In this document: positions 8,162 to 17,159 of the stretch, in pieces
How the letters are laid out: every line of letters starts with the position of its first letter
Position numbering within the stretch: the stretch's first letter is position 1
Assembly (NCBI GenBank): GCA_021787495.1
Contig: JAJYLX010000004.1
Coordinates: forward strand, 45,788-109,787
DNA: 64,000 nt
Origin: Microcaldota archaeon
GTDB taxonomy: Archaea > Micrarchaeota > Micrarchaeia > Micrarchaeales > Micrarchaeaceae
Direction: 5' to 3'
The notes under the pieces: model-generated
Database searches by the model: none
What the model was told of the DNA's origin: nothing
The model's input: only the letters and a program-made list of their open reading frames with translations
Translations under genes and position numbers: made by a program

Positions 8162-8872
8162 TCATTTCCCGTCTTCGCGGGCCTCATCGGGCCTCTTCTC
8201 CTCCCTCCTGTACTGCTCCTCGACGTTGACGTTGTTCACGCCCTTCATTGTCTCGAGCACCGCCCCTACGAACCCCGCCTTGTCGACAAAGTACGCCTCG
8301 TCCTTCTTCTTGTCCGGGCCGTACGTGACAGATAAGGTGCCGCCCTGCAGCCTCATCGCCGTAGGCTCCACGCCGTACGCGCGGCTGAGCGAGTTCGCCT
8401 TCTCGTCGTCCGTCTTGGGATTGCCGACAACCCTTACGTCGTAGACTATGTCGTGCCCCGCGTACGGGTGGTTCGCATCTATCGTAACCCTACCGGAATT
8501 CACGCTGCGCACCGTGGCCATCACGCCGTCGAGGTCGACCCTCATTCCAGGGTACGGGTCGACGCCGCGCTCGCGCATGTCCGCGAGGCGCATGACCCTC
8601 ACATAGCCGTCGCTGCGCTGGCCGAAGGCATCGTCCGGCTTGAACGTGAGCTTCTGCTCCTGCCCGACTGACATGCTCCTCAGCTCCCTGTCGAGGCCCT
8701 TTATCGTGCGGTTGAATCCGAGTATGATCAGCTTCCTGCCGTAGCGAGCGTGCTCATGGTAGATGCCCGCGTCCCTGGCGGCCTTCTCGTCCGTGGTCTC
8801 GATGAGCACGTTGCCGTTAGCGTCATATGCGCTGTATTCCACTTCTATGAAATCCCCGTCTGAAAATGCCAT
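8162..8872 (-). CDS. FKBP-type peptidyl-prolyl isomerase, long archaeal SlyD-like form
   Basis: A 236-residue cytoplasmic prolyl isomerase/chaperone. The FKBP core is at the N-terminus (GDFIEVEYSAYDANGNVLIETT, later SVGQEQKLTFKPDDAFGQR and HPYAGHDIVYDVRVV), interrupted by the IF insertion as in SlyD and archaeal 26-kDa FKBPs. A C-terminal domain of about 85 residues follows, as in the long archaeal class. No histidine-rich tail is present. It is transcribed divergently from the membrane protein at 8946 and converges with the spt4 operon; the 66-bp gap downstream holds nothing I can identify. Confidence 0.93.
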   Translation of the reverse strand: MAFSDGDFIEVEYSAYDANGNVLIETTDEKAARDAGIYHEHARYGRKLIILGFNRTIKGLDRELRSMSVGQEQKLTFKPDDAFGQRSDGYVRVMRLADMRERGVDPYPGMRVDLDGVMATVRSVNSGRVTIDANHPYAGHDIVYDVRVVGNPKTDDEKANSLSRAYGVEPTAMRLQGGTLSVTYGPDKKKDEAYFVDKAGFVGAVLETMKGVNNVNVEEQYRREEKRPDEAREDGK

Positions 8873-8945
8873 CCAATCACGTAGTATTTTATGGGTTTAC
8901 GGGAAATAAGTTATTAATAGTATTCACGTTGACAACGGTGCAGCC

Positions 8946-9554
8946 ATGGACGAGAAGAAGAAGAGAATGGTAATGCTGTTGGGCTCGGTGTTCGTTCTGG
9001 TCATCTTCATAACGAGCTACGCCGGGAGCGGGGGCGGCTTCCCGTCGAGCAGCGGCGGGAACAGCAGCAAGAACAATACCACGGGTACCCAATATCCAGC
9101 TTTCGGCGCGGCGAACGCGATCGTGGTCGGCTACGGCAACTCCACCACAGTGAGGGTAGTGAACTCCAGCGCGTCGAACACGGTCACGGCGCTGATGTCC
9201 GCCATGCAGGCCAACGGCCTGATAACCGAGTACAACCCGATAGGCGACATAATAAGCGTATATCTCAACAGGACGAGCGCCTACGCGATGCAATCAGTGC
9301 TCGCAAACATGATAGCCAGCAACACCATAGCGTTCTCGGCCACGGAGTACGTGAGGCTGCCGGCAACGGTGCGGCTCACTCTCGCCAGCGTGCAGCAGTC
9401 CGTCCCGGTGCGGTTCCCATCGTCGAGGTACGCGCTCCAGAGGAGCATCCTTGACGCGCCGAATTCCACGGTCAGGGTAAGCATAAGCGCGGAGATAACC
9501 TACAATGCCGGCTCCTACGCCGCTGTAGGCAACACTACCTTGAGGGCGGGCTGA
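8946..9554 (+). CDS. Membrane-anchored hypothetical protein
   Basis: A 202-residue protein with one N-terminal transmembrane segment (about residues 8-25, MVMLLGSVFVLVIFITSYA) after a short basic stretch, then a Ser/Gly/Asn-rich linker and an extracytoplasmic domain with several N-glycosylation-type sequons (NTT, NSS, NRT). I do not recognise the domain. Its stop codon overlaps the ATG of gltX (ATGA-type coupling), so it is translated from the same message as GluRS, an unusual pairing with no evident functional link. Confidence 0.75.
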   Translation: MDEKKKRMVMLLGSVFVLVIFITSYAGSGGGFPSSSGGNSSKNNTTGTQYPAFGAANAIVVGYGNSTTVRVVNSSASNTVTALMSAMQANGLITEYNPIGDIISVYLNRTSAYAMQSVLANMIASNTIAFSATEYVRLPATVRLTLASVQQSVPVRFPSSRYALQRSILDAPNSTVRVSISAEITYNAGSYAAVGNTTLRAG

Positions 9555-11269
9555 TGCTGAGCGGACGCGAGCATGGGGAGGTCTACAGGTTCGCGGTCAA
9601 GAACGCGCACGACTACGGCAGCGCGAGCCTCTCGAACGTGCTGAACAGGGCGCTCTCCGCCTTCCCCGAACGCAGAAAGGACGTCAAGGGCTTCGCGAAG
9701 GACGTCGGCGCGGTGGTCGATGAGGTCAACGCGCTGGGCACGGCCAGGCTCGGCGAGGAGTATAAGAAATTCGAGGCCGAATTCGCCGAGGAAAAGAGGG
9801 AGAAGGAGGAACAGGGCAAGCCGAAGTTCGCGATCGAGGGTGCGGAGCAGGGCAACGTCGTCACCCGATTCCCCCCGGAGCCGGGGGGCTACATCCAGGT
9901 CGGCAATGCCAAGCAGTGCCTGATGAGCGACGAGATTGCAAGGATATATGGGGGCAGGATATACCTTGATTTCGACGACACCAACCCGGAGAAGTGCCGC
10001 CAGAAGTATGTGGAGGGTATAATGCGCGACACTGAGTGGCTCGGCGTCAGGTTCGCGAAGGTCTATTATTCGAGCGATTTCATCGAGACGGTGTATGACT
10101 ACGGCCGCAAGCTTATCGAGAGGGGCATGGCGTACGCCTGCTCCTGCAGCCAGGAGTCAATGAGGGATGGCAGGCGCAACAGCCGCGGCTGCGCGCACAG
10201 GAACCGCGGCAAGGGCGAGAGCCTGCAGATATTCGGCGACATGCTGGACAAGAAGTACGCCGACGGGGAGATGACGCTCAGGCTGAAGGGAGACATGGAA
10301 TCCGGGAACGACACGCTCCGCGACCCGACGCTCTTCAGGATAAAGACCATCAGCCATTTCCGCCACGGCGACAAGTACGTCGTCTGGCCCACGTACCACA
10401 TGAACACGCCGATAATCGACAGCATAAACGGCGTGACCGACATAATCCGCAGCAAGGAGTACGAGAAGTGGACGGACGTGCACGTCATGATGCTGGACGC
10501 GCTCGGGCTCAGGGTGCCAAGGATACACTACGAGGCAAGGCTGAGGATAGAGGGCAACACGACCGCAAAGAGGGAGATAAGGGCGCTGATAGCGGGCGGC
10601 ATGATAGGCGGCTGGGACGATCCCAGGCTCATGACCATAGTCGCGCTGAGGAGGAGGGGCATACAGCCGGAGGCCATCCGCAGCTTCGTGCTCAGGTTCG
10701 GCATGAGCAAGATGGACGGCTTCGCACGGATTGACATGCTCCTGGCGGAAAACAAAAGGGTGATAGACCCGATGGCAAAGCACTTGTTCTTCGTCGAGAA
10801 TCCGGTCAGGCTGGAGATAGACGGTAGCCCCAGCATCGCCGCCAGGCTGAAGCTGGGCCGCAACTCCGATGAGTTCAGGGAGTATGAGACCACGGGGGCG
10901 TTCTATATACCGTCCGCGGACGCGAGGTCCATGAAGCCCGGCGACAGGGTGACGCTGAAGGACCTTGCCGACGTCGGCGTAGTGTCCGCGGGAAGCAAGG
11001 TGACGACCATCGCCGACGGAAGCGGGGGCAGGGGCAGGATAGTGCAGTGGGTCCCAGATGATTCCTACGTCGAGTGCACGGTCATGGTGCCGGGGCCGCT
11101 GCTCGGCAGCGACGGCAATGTGCTGGAGGACAGCCTTAGGGTGGTGAAGGGCTATGTCGAGGCCTATGCCAGCAACCTAGACGAGCACGACATAGTGCAG
11201 TTCGAACGCTTCGGCTACTGCATACTCGACAGCAAGGACGAGATGCGCTTCATCTTCATATCGAAGTGA
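9554..11269 (+). CDS. gltX: Glutamyl-tRNA synthetase, archaeal type
   Basis: Class I synthetase that charges tRNA-Glu (and in archaea usually also tRNA-Gln for transamidation). An archaeal N-terminal extension of about 100 residues precedes the catalytic core. The core signature RFPPEPGGYIQVGNAKQ (residues 105-121) corresponds to the HIGH region, but reads QVGN where most members have HIGH or HIGN. The KMSKS-equivalent region reads RIEGNTTAKREI, also divergent. The remaining blocks (YLDFDDTNPEK, WPTYHMNTPIID, DDPRLMTIVALRRRG) and the C-terminal beta-barrel anticodon domain are normal. The length is 571 aa. It overlaps the preceding stop. Confidence 0.95.
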   Translation: MLSGREHGEVYRFAVKNAHDYGSASLSNVLNRALSAFPERRKDVKGFAKDVGAVVDEVNALGTARLGEEYKKFEAEFAEEKREKEEQGKPKFAIEGAEQGNVVTRFPPEPGGYIQVGNAKQCLMSDEIARIYGGRIYLDFDDTNPEKCRQKYVEGIMRDTEWLGVRFAKVYYSSDFIETVYDYGRKLIERGMAYACSCSQESMRDGRRNSRGCAHRNRGKGESLQIFGDMLDKKYADGEMTLRLKGDMESGNDTLRDPTLFRIKTISHFRHGDKYVVWPTYHMNTPIIDSINGVTDIIRSKEYEKWTDVHVMMLDALGLRVPRIHYEARLRIEGNTTAKREIRALIAGGMIGGWDDPRLMTIVALRRRGIQPEAIRSFVLRFGMSKMDGFARIDMLLAENKRVIDPMAKHLFFVENPVRLEIDGSPSIAARLKLGRNSDEFREYETTGAFYIPSADARSMKPGDRVTLKDLADVGVVSAGSKVTTIADGSGGRGRIVQWVPDDSYVECTVMVPGPLLGSDGNVLEDSLRVVKGYVEAYASNLDEHDIVQFERFGYCILDSKDEMRFIFISK

Positions 11270-11283
11270 CCCTGCAGCCTTGG

Positions 11284-11757
11284 TCACTCGTCCCTTGTTC
11301 CCACCGGCCCTGGAAGCGGCGCTTTGTGGTCCTTGTTGTAGTCCACCAGCCTCTTAATCGCAACGTACACGTGCCTTATCAGCTCTGCTTCCTCACGGCC
11401 TACCTTAGAGCCATGGCGGTCATCATACATGAGTCGCACAAAGGCGATCCTATTGTTGAGTGTCTCCATCGTGCCTTCCCCGGGCACCGCTTGGGTGGCG
11501 GGTTCAGAGTCGCCATCCCTTCTGGGCATCGGCACGTGCATCTGCCTCCTGTTGTAGTTTAGCAGCTCGCGCATCGCGCTATTCGCGCCTTCGACCAGCC
11601 TGGTCTCCTTGTGGTCCGTCCCGGCGCCATCACGGTTGTCGCATATGAACTTGAGGTCGAACAGCGTGGTTCCCATCTTATCGATTGCGGTCTGGGCGGC
11701 CGCGGCGGCGTCACCCTCCTTCCCAGAAACCTGGACGCGTATATGCCTCCTGCTCAT
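11284..11757 (-). CDS. Hypothetical protein (157 aa)
   Basis: An unrecognised soluble protein rich in charged residues and Met. Two segments look loosely alike (REELLNYNRRQMHVPMP in the middle and KRLVDYNKDHKAPLPGP near the end), which hints at an internal duplication of a helix-plus-proline motif. The start is ATG 11757; a GTG one codon earlier is possible. A minus-strand TATA (GTTATATATGAGC, about 11793-11805) lies roughly 40 bp upstream. The gene converges on gltX, with 14 bp between stops. Confidence 0.7.
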   Translation of the reverse strand: MSRRHIRVQVSGKEGDAAAAAQTAIDKMGTTLFDLKFICDNRDGAGTDHKETRLVEGANSAMRELLNYNRRQMHVPMPRRDGDSEPATQAVPGEGTMETLNNRIAFVRLMYDDRHGSKVGREEAELIRHVYVAIKRLVDYNKDHKAPLPGPVGTRDE

Positions 11758-11827
11758 CACCTCATTCCTCGCTTTGGGCTTCAGTTCAAGCTCATATATA
11801 ACGCTTTTGTTTAATATAGCGGCGGCG

Positions 11828-12484
11828 CTAAAGCTTCTTCAGCACGGCGAACAGGTGCAGGCTGTCAAACGGCTCTATGTCCACCTTCTCCTCGACAGAG
11901 AAGAGGCCCTCCAGCGAGGCGAGCTCCTCCCTGAAGACCTGCCCTGGCTCTTTCGATATGTCGATGCTCTGCGACTTTATTATGAAGTAGGCGTAGCCGC
12001 CCCTCTTCAGCAGGGACGCGTTCCTCCTCAGAATCTCGGATTGGTTCCTTGCCGACACGTCCTGATAGATGACGTCGCAGCTGCCGACCATGCCGGCATA
12101 CGCGTCGACGTCATTCGCATCGTACAGCAATGGAAGCATGTTCTGCCTGCGTTCGCATACGGGTATCAACTCCCGCATGTTCCGTTCGGAGAACTCGACG
12201 CAGAAGACGGTGCCGCTGTGCGCTATGTCGCTTACATGGCTGGCGGTCGTGCCGGTCGCTGCGCCTAGATAGAGGACAACCGTGGAACTGCCTATGTGCA
12301 TGCCCTTCATTCCTTTGAGTATCGCGGCTGCGAGCTTGCTCCTGTACGGGTTCCAGAGCCTGTACTCCTTCCCATCGGACTGCACGAGTTCCTCTCCGTA
12401 TACCCTGCTGCCCTTTGCAGAATTGAGCGTGGCAAGCTTGCCCCCGATGCTGTACACTCCATCGAACAGTTCCTTGAGAGGCAT
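11828..12484 (-). CDS. flpA: Fibrillarin-like rRNA/tRNA 2'-O-methyltransferase
   Basis: The AdoMet-dependent methylase of the archaeal box C/D sRNP; it 2'-O-methylates RNA guided by C/D sRNAs with Nop5 and L7Ae. Family blocks are clear: LWNPYRSKLAAAILKG before the AdoMet site, the motif I loop VLYLGAATGTTASHVSDI, the acidic VFCVEFSERNMREL, VIYQDVSARNQSEIL and FIIKSQSID. The length of 218 aa is normal. Nop5 and L7Ae are not in this window. It lies 20 bp downstream of the L21e gene on the same strand and is probably co-transcribed. Confidence 0.95.
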   Translation of the reverse strand: MPLKELFDGVYSIGGKLATLNSAKGSRVYGEELVQSDGKEYRLWNPYRSKLAAAILKGMKGMHIGSSTVVLYLGAATGTTASHVSDIAHSGTVFCVEFSERNMRELIPVCERRQNMLPLLYDANDVDAYAGMVGSCDVIYQDVSARNQSEILRRNASLLKRGGYAYFIIKSQSIDISKEPGQVFREELASLEGLFSVEEKVDIEPFDSLHLFAVLKKL

Positions 12485-12504
12485 CCGCGCCCACCCTGGA
12501 CTCG

Positions 12505-12798
12505 CTACCCCTTAACGACCCTCTCAAGGTGCCTGACCGGCACGACGAGCGTCTTGGTTGAGTTCATGTTTCTCACCTCGACCACATAGGCCGAGCCCCT
12601 TCTCTCTGTGACCGTGCCGATCTTGCCCCTGTACCTCGGGTGCGGTATGTCCCTGAATGAGCCCTTCGGCACTATCGCGATCTTGTCCCCGACGCTGAAC
12701 TCCTTGATGAGCGCATCTATGCTGAGCGACGATGGCTTGTGGTGCCTTGCGAGGTGCCTCGAACGGCCACTGAACAGCCCGCCTGATCTCTTTGGCAT
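12505..12798 (-). CDS. rpl21e: 50S ribosomal protein L21e
   Basis: A 97-residue ribosomal protein of the archaeal/eukaryotic L21e family. It shows MPKRSGGLFSGRSRHLARH at the N-terminus, FSVGDKIAIVPKGSFRDIPHPRYRGKIG-type KOW/SH3-like sequence, and the C-terminal VRHLERVV. The start at 12798 (MPKR) is the conserved one; the open frame extends 11 codons further. The gene is divergent from the TBP gene, with about 74 bp shared between promoters, and leads into flpA. Confidence 0.95.
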   Translation of the reverse strand: MPKRSGGLFSGRSRHLARHHKPSSLSIDALIKEFSVGDKIAIVPKGSFRDIPHPRYRGKIGTVTERRGSAYVVEVRNMNSTKTLVVPVRHLERVVKG

Positions 12799-12872
12799 TG
12801 TATCACTAACAGAAGAAGTTAGGTTGCGCAACGTATTTATAGTTTCGTAGAGAGGCTCCTGCGGTTATTCTC

Positions 12873-13223
12873 ATGGCGAAACCGAGCGTTCATGTCGGGT
12901 CACCGAGGTACGTGCACGTCAAGCTGAAGCCCACATACGAGGTCGTCAACCTCGTGGCGAGCGCCGAGCTGAATCTGGAACTCGACCTTTACGGCCTCGC
13001 GAAGCTGTCGAGGGACGTCGACTACGAGCCAGAGCAGTTCCCTGGAGCGATCTTCAAGGTCAATGAACCGAAGCTCAAGGCCGCTCTGCTGCTCTTCAAT
13101 TCCGGGAAGATAATATGCACCGGCGCCAAGACGAAGGAGGACGTGGAGAAGGCCGTCGACCATGCCGTGCAGCTCGTCAAGCGCTACACAAACCAACGCG
13201 GCGGCAAGGGCCGCGGTATGTGA
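12873..13223 (+). CDS. tbp: TATA-box-binding protein with a single TBP repeat
   Basis: A 116-residue protein with one copy of the TBP fold: YEVVNLVASAELNLELDL opens the saddle strand, then YEPEQFPGAIFKVNEPK, then LLLFNSGKIICTGAKTKEDVEKAV, ending in a Lys/Arg/Gly tail. Ordinary archaeal TBPs are about 180-200 residues with two such repeats in pseudo-symmetry. Here the stop at 13221-13223 is followed by non-coding sequence and no second repeat appears in any frame nearby. It would have to act as a homodimer, or another full TBP exists elsewhere in the genome. The fold assignment is firm; the role as general factor is inference. Confidence 0.9.
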   Translation: MAKPSVHVGSPRYVHVKLKPTYEVVNLVASAELNLELDLYGLAKLSRDVDYEPEQFPGAIFKVNEPKLKAALLLFNSGKIICTGAKTKEDVEKAVDHAVQLVKRYTNQRGGKGRGM

Positions 13224-13271
13224 GCAGGGCGTAAATGGGCTTTTATTTTTCTATTAGAGGCAGTTAAGAGG

Positions 13272-13420
13272 GTTTAAATACCTTCCAGTCTAAATAGATA
13301 CCGCGCGAATTTGGGTTTCATGCTAGTTCTGTAACAACCCTATTCTCATCCACCCGGGGCGCATCTCTGATGCGTCCCGACATTTCCTTCCCTTAGCAGC
13401 TGCTTGCGCTGCAGCCTGTA
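13272..13420 (+). ncRNA. Candidate structured RNA or decayed region after tbp
   Basis: The 225-bp gap between tbp and the LamG remnant contains a good TATA box (GTTTAAATAC, 13272-13281), then three possible stems: GGGTT/AACCC (13313-13340), a 10-bp hairpin GGGGCGCATC/GATGCGTCCC (13356-13378) and GCAGC/GCTGC near 13396-13412. It matches no RNA class I know. The long hairpin could instead terminate the tbp transcript. Confidence 0.25.
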
Positions 13421-13448
13421 GCGTAGGAAAGAATCGGACAAACAGGGA

Positions 13449-13847
13449 TTACGTCGGTGTGTAATCCGATCTCCACATGCTATTGTAGTCGACGTCGATG
13501 AGTACGCCGCCCTGGCCGTTCCCTGAATAGTCGTTCGCGTTGCCATTCAGCGGATACCACCCGACGAGGTGCTGGAGGTCTATCTGGGCGTCGCCGAAGC
13601 CCTTCTGGTACAATCCCAAAATCTCGTTGGCCGTCAGCGAGACATTATAAATCTGGAGGTTCGACACCGAGCCGTAGAACCGGTCGCTCCCGCAGAAGCA
13701 CGAGCCTATGGACTGCATGTTGTTGTAGAATGAGTTCGAGTACTGGACGTTGTTGGTCGGTATGCTGACCTGCTTGCCGTTGAAGTAGAGCGTTATGGTG
13801 TTCTGCGTCGACCAAGCCGCGGCGACCTGGTAGAAACTGCCGATCAT
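13449..13847 (-). pseudogene. C-terminal remnant of a LamG-domain surface protein
   Basis: The 132 codons encode the second half of a LamG/concanavalin-like jellyroll: TLYFNGKQVS, GSVSNLQIYNVSLTANEILGLYQ, then HLVGWYPLNGNANDYSGN. The same ending (ARLVGWWPLNGTVNDYSAN) occurs in the complete surface protein at 44183-45922, so the two are related. Upstream the frame closes at a TAG only six codons before the ATG, and no signal peptide, anchor or first half of the jellyroll is present. It abuts the 3' end of mcm. I read it as a truncated, probably non-functional, duplicate. Confidence 0.75.
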
Positions 13848-13888
13848 CAGGTTTGAATCCTGCTAGGATGTGCATGCTTGCAGGTGGA

Positions 13889-15952
13889 CTACTCCGCGTC
13901 CCTCCTTACTATCCTTATGACGCCGGGCTTGGGGGTGAAAACATCGCCGCTCCTCTCCAGCTCGTTTATGTATTTCATGGCCGTCTGGCTGTCCATGCCG
14001 GCCTTCTCGGCCTCCTCCATCACCCTCTGCATCTTCGCGCTGCCCTCCTTCTCCTCCAGATTCTTGATTATCGAGAGCATCGAATTGAGGCGGTCGACCT
14101 TCTCCCTCGGCATGCCTGTCAGTATCGTGTCTATGTCGCGCCTTCCGCCCCTGTCGATTGCTAGGGTCTTGAGCATGTACTCCGAGAGCGCGATTGCGCG
14201 CTCGGCGTCGCTTACCTCCACTATGTCGGCCAGCCTCGTCTTCGCGCTGGCCTCAGCCATCCTCACAAGGCCTTCTATCTGCCTCGGGGTTATCGGGACA
14301 GCGCCCTGCTTGGCCCCGGTCTTCCTGAGCTCGACGTAATATTCTTTGATTCTTACCCCAGCCTCGGGTCCCAGCCTCGGCATCACGCCCTTCCTAGCGT
14401 AGGCGATGTACTTCCTCAGGAATTCGGTGTCTATCGGCGGTGCCTTGACCTGCTCGAAGTCCTGCATCTCCGCAATCTGCGCGCCTGCCGCCTCGTGCTG
14501 CAGCAGTATGTGCCCGGCTATGTCCCTGTCCTGCTTCGGGTCCATGACATCTTTTATCGGGAATATAAGGTCGAACCTCGAGAGCAGCGTAGGCGGTATG
14601 TCGAACTGCTCTGCCGGGTAGATATTTTGGTCGAACCTTCCGTACTTCGGGTTGGCCGCGGCAAGGACCGCGGCGCGAGCGTTGAACGTCGCGATTATGC
14701 CTGCCTTGGCGACGCTTATCGTCTGGGATTCGAGCGCCTCGTGCAGCGCGGCACGGTCCTCCTCGTTTATCTTGTCGAACTCGTCGATGCATACGATCCC
14801 GCCGGATCCCAGGACCAGCGCCCCCGCCTTGAGTGTCCATCCTCCATCGGAAAAGTCGTCCCTCTCGGCGACGGCTGTCATTCCTCCTCCAGTGATGGAC
14901 TTGCCGCTGACATATATGCCCTTTGGCACGAGCTTTGAGACGGATTGCAAGACCCTCGTCTTTGCGCTTCCGGGATCGCCTATGAGAAGTATGTGCATGT
15001 CGCTCCTTATCAGGCCGCCGTCGACTAGGCGCTTGCCCGGGGTTCCACCGAAAAGCTGCAGCGCCACCGCCTGCTTTATCTCCTTGAACCCGTATATCGA
15101 GGGGGCGATAGATATCGCCACCTTGTCGAATATCTCAGGATCCTTTGAGAGCTCCCTTATCTTCCTCTCCTCCTCGTCGGTTATATTGAGCTCCGCGAAC
15201 TCCTTCTGCTTCGGCACTATCGAGACGGTGTCGAGGAACATGGTGTAGAGGTTCTTCTCGAGCTTGCCGCGCTGGTTGCGCCTCGGGCGTATGCGCAGTA
15301 TGCCTGTAAGCTCTATCCTGTCGCCCGGTATGACCGTGTTTACGAGATCATCCTCTATCCAGACCTCAAGCTGCCACGTCGGCGTATTGCCCCTCAGCCT
15401 CTCAAGCGGATCCTGCACCGCTATCTTCTGCAAGTTTATGAACTTCGACTCCTCAGGCACCGCCTTCATCGAGGGGCGCTTGCACTGTGGGCAGCGTTCA
15501 GGCATCTCGTTCTTGTCTATGTTGATGCTCACCGTCGCGGAGCAGAAAGTGCACTTATACACGCCGACCTTGACCTTCGGATTTATCTCCGACCTCTTGA
15601 CTATCAGGCCGTCGAGCTGTATCAGCCTGCTTATGTACTTCGAGCCCACGTCCTGTACGAGAGGGTTGTTGGTCTCCTGCCCGAAGAAGCGCACATGCGC
15701 CTCGAAGCCATCCTGGAGCACGAACTCCATCCTCTCCTTGAGCGATTCGGCCGCGGCGTCAAGCACGATGTCCGGGGTAAGCAGGAGCTGGTCGGCCAGC
15801 TCAGGGTCGAACTTCTCCAGGTCCTTGAAATTGACCGCGAGGCTGAGCTTGTCTGGGTAGGACGTCATGAGCGACTCTATCTGCTCCTTGTAGTACCTGT
15901 CGAAGAACTCGTCGAACTTTACCTTCATGCCCTCCATGACGGCGTCTGCCAT
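13889..15952 (-). CDS. mcm: Replicative DNA helicase MCM
   Basis: Archaeal minichromosome maintenance protein, the hexameric 3'-5' replicative helicase. The N-terminal domain includes a zinc ribbon (CTFC then CPQC) and OB fold. The AAA+ core has Walker A GDPGSAKTR, Walker B CIDEFDKI, sensor 1 AAANPKYGRFD and the arginine finger in LLSRFDLIF. A C-terminal winged helix follows (EKEGSAKMQRVMEEA to GVIRIVRR). The length is 687 aa from ATG 15952. The frame is open to 15997, but a TATA element (CTTTTATAAGTG, 15979-15990 minus) overlaps that extension, so 15952, preceded by GTGGGGA, is preferred. The gene lies 97 bp after dnaJ on the same strand. Confidence 0.95.
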   Translation of the reverse strand: MADAVMEGMKVKFDEFFDRYYKEQIESLMTSYPDKLSLAVNFKDLEKFDPELADQLLLTPDIVLDAAAESLKERMEFVLQDGFEAHVRFFGQETNNPLVQDVGSKYISRLIQLDGLIVKRSEINPKVKVGVYKCTFCSATVSINIDKNEMPERCPQCKRPSMKAVPEESKFINLQKIAVQDPLERLRGNTPTWQLEVWIEDDLVNTVIPGDRIELTGILRIRPRRNQRGKLEKNLYTMFLDTVSIVPKQKEFAELNITDEEERKIRELSKDPEIFDKVAISIAPSIYGFKEIKQAVALQLFGGTPGKRLVDGGLIRSDMHILLIGDPGSAKTRVLQSVSKLVPKGIYVSGKSITGGGMTAVAERDDFSDGGWTLKAGALVLGSGGIVCIDEFDKINEEDRAALHEALESQTISVAKAGIIATFNARAAVLAAANPKYGRFDQNIYPAEQFDIPPTLLSRFDLIFPIKDVMDPKQDRDIAGHILLQHEAAGAQIAEMQDFEQVKAPPIDTEFLRKYIAYARKGVMPRLGPEAGVRIKEYYVELRKTGAKQGAVPITPRQIEGLVRMAEASAKTRLADIVEVSDAERAIALSEYMLKTLAIDRGGRRDIDTILTGMPREKVDRLNSMLSIIKNLEEKEGSAKMQRVMEEAEKAGMDSQTAMKYINELERSGDVFTPKPGVIRIVRRDAE

Positions 15953-16048
15953 GTCCCCACGGAGCGATTTCTGTGCGCACTTATAAAAGGCTTCCACTCT
16001 TTGCGGAATATCGGCTGTGATGCGGCATGTTTCCGGCCGGTACCGCGG

Positions 16049-17155
16049 TCAGAATATCCCGAACCTCTTCTTCTTCGTGTCCAGTTCCTCGAACCTCTTT
16101 ATGAGGTCGCGCTGCTCCTTCGTCATCGACTTCGGCATCTCTATCCTAACGGTAACGACCTCGTCGCCATAGCCGGTGCGCTTGAAGCGCGGCATACCCT
16201 TCCCCCTGATGAGTACCTCGGTGCCATCGGCCGTCCCTTCTGATATCTCTATTTTCTGGTCGCCCGACAGCGTCGGCACCGACACGGTGCCGCCCAGCAG
16301 CGCAGTATAGAACGGTATACGCGCCTCGACGCGCACGTGCTCGCCCTCGCGATTGAACATGCCATCCTGCCCTATGTGGGCCTCGATGTACAGGTCGCCA
16401 GTCCTCCTGGCGCCGAAGTCGCCCATGCCGGCGAGCCTCAGCTGCATGCCGTCGTCAACGCCCTTCGGTATTGAGACCGTTATCGTCTGCTCGCTGACCT
16501 TGCGGCCATGGCCTCCGCACTCCCTGCAGGGATGCTCGAGCGACTTCCCTGAACCGCCGCACTTCGGGCACTGGGTCACGGTCTGCATGGCGCCGAACGG
16601 CGTCCTAATCGTGGAGGAGACCTGCCCCCTTCCGCCGCACTTCGGGCACGCCAGCACCTTGCTGCCGGGCTCGGCGCCGTTGCCGTTGCAGCGCTCGCAC
16701 TTCATGACATGCCTGAGCCTTATCCTCTTGTCCGCGCCCGAGTACGCCTCCTGCAGCGTCATGTCCACCCTCGCGAGTATGTCGTTGCCGACATCGCCCC
16801 TCTGCTGCCCGGCGCCGAAGCCGAACATGCTGCCGAAGATATCGTTGATGTCGCCGCTGCCGAAACCGAAGCCCATGTCGCGGAAGACCTTGTTGAAGTC
16901 GAAGTCGCGGAATATGTCCTGCTGCGTGTATCTCCGGCTGAAGCCCTCCGGCCCGTACGCATCATACTGCCTGCGTTTCTCCGGGTCGCTCAGTACCGCA
17001 TAGCTCTCGTTGATCTCTTTGAACCTCTCCTCAGCCGATGAATCCTTGTTGCGATCGGGGTGGTACTTCAGCGCCAACTCCCTGTACGCCTTCTTGATCT
17101 CATCCTGGCTGGCGCTCTTGCCGACCCCAAGCACCTCATAGAAATCCTTGGCCAT
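16049..17155 (-). CDS. dnaJ: Chaperone DnaJ (Hsp40)
   Basis: Full-length type I J-protein, 368 aa. The J domain ([21 protein letters not shown], then HPDRN) is followed by a Gly/Phe-rich linker ([20 protein letters not shown]), four CxxCxGxG zinc motifs ([32 protein letters not shown]) and the substrate-binding beta domains. It stimulates DnaK ATPase and delivers clients. Third in the regulator-grpE-dnaK-dnaJ run, it begins 4 bp after the dnaK stop. DnaKJE in archaea is generally considered bacterial in origin. Confidence 0.97.
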   Translation of the reverse strand: MAKDFYEVLGVGKSASQDEIKKAYRELALKYHPDRNKDSSAEERFKEINESYAVLSDPEKRRQYDAYGPEGFSRRYTQQDIFRDFDFNKVFRDMGFGFGSGDINDIFGSMFGFGAGQQRGDVGNDILARVDMTLQEAYSGADKRIRLRHVMKCERCNGNGAEPGSKVLACPKCGGRGQVSSTIRTPFGAMQTVTQCPKCGGSGKSLEHPCRECGGHGRKVSEQTITVSIPKGVDDGMQLRLAGMGDFGARRTGDLYIEAHIGQDGMFNREGEHVRVEARIPFYTALLGGTVSVPTLSGDQKIEISEGTADGTEVLIRGKGMPRFKRTGYGDEVVTVRIEMPKSMTKEQRDLIKRFEELDTKKKRFGIF

Positions 17156-17159
17156 CGGT

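Noticed and set aside
13889..15952. Replication origin next to mcm
   Set aside because: No orc1/cdc6 gene, no AT-rich unwinding region and no set of origin-box repeats were seen nearby.
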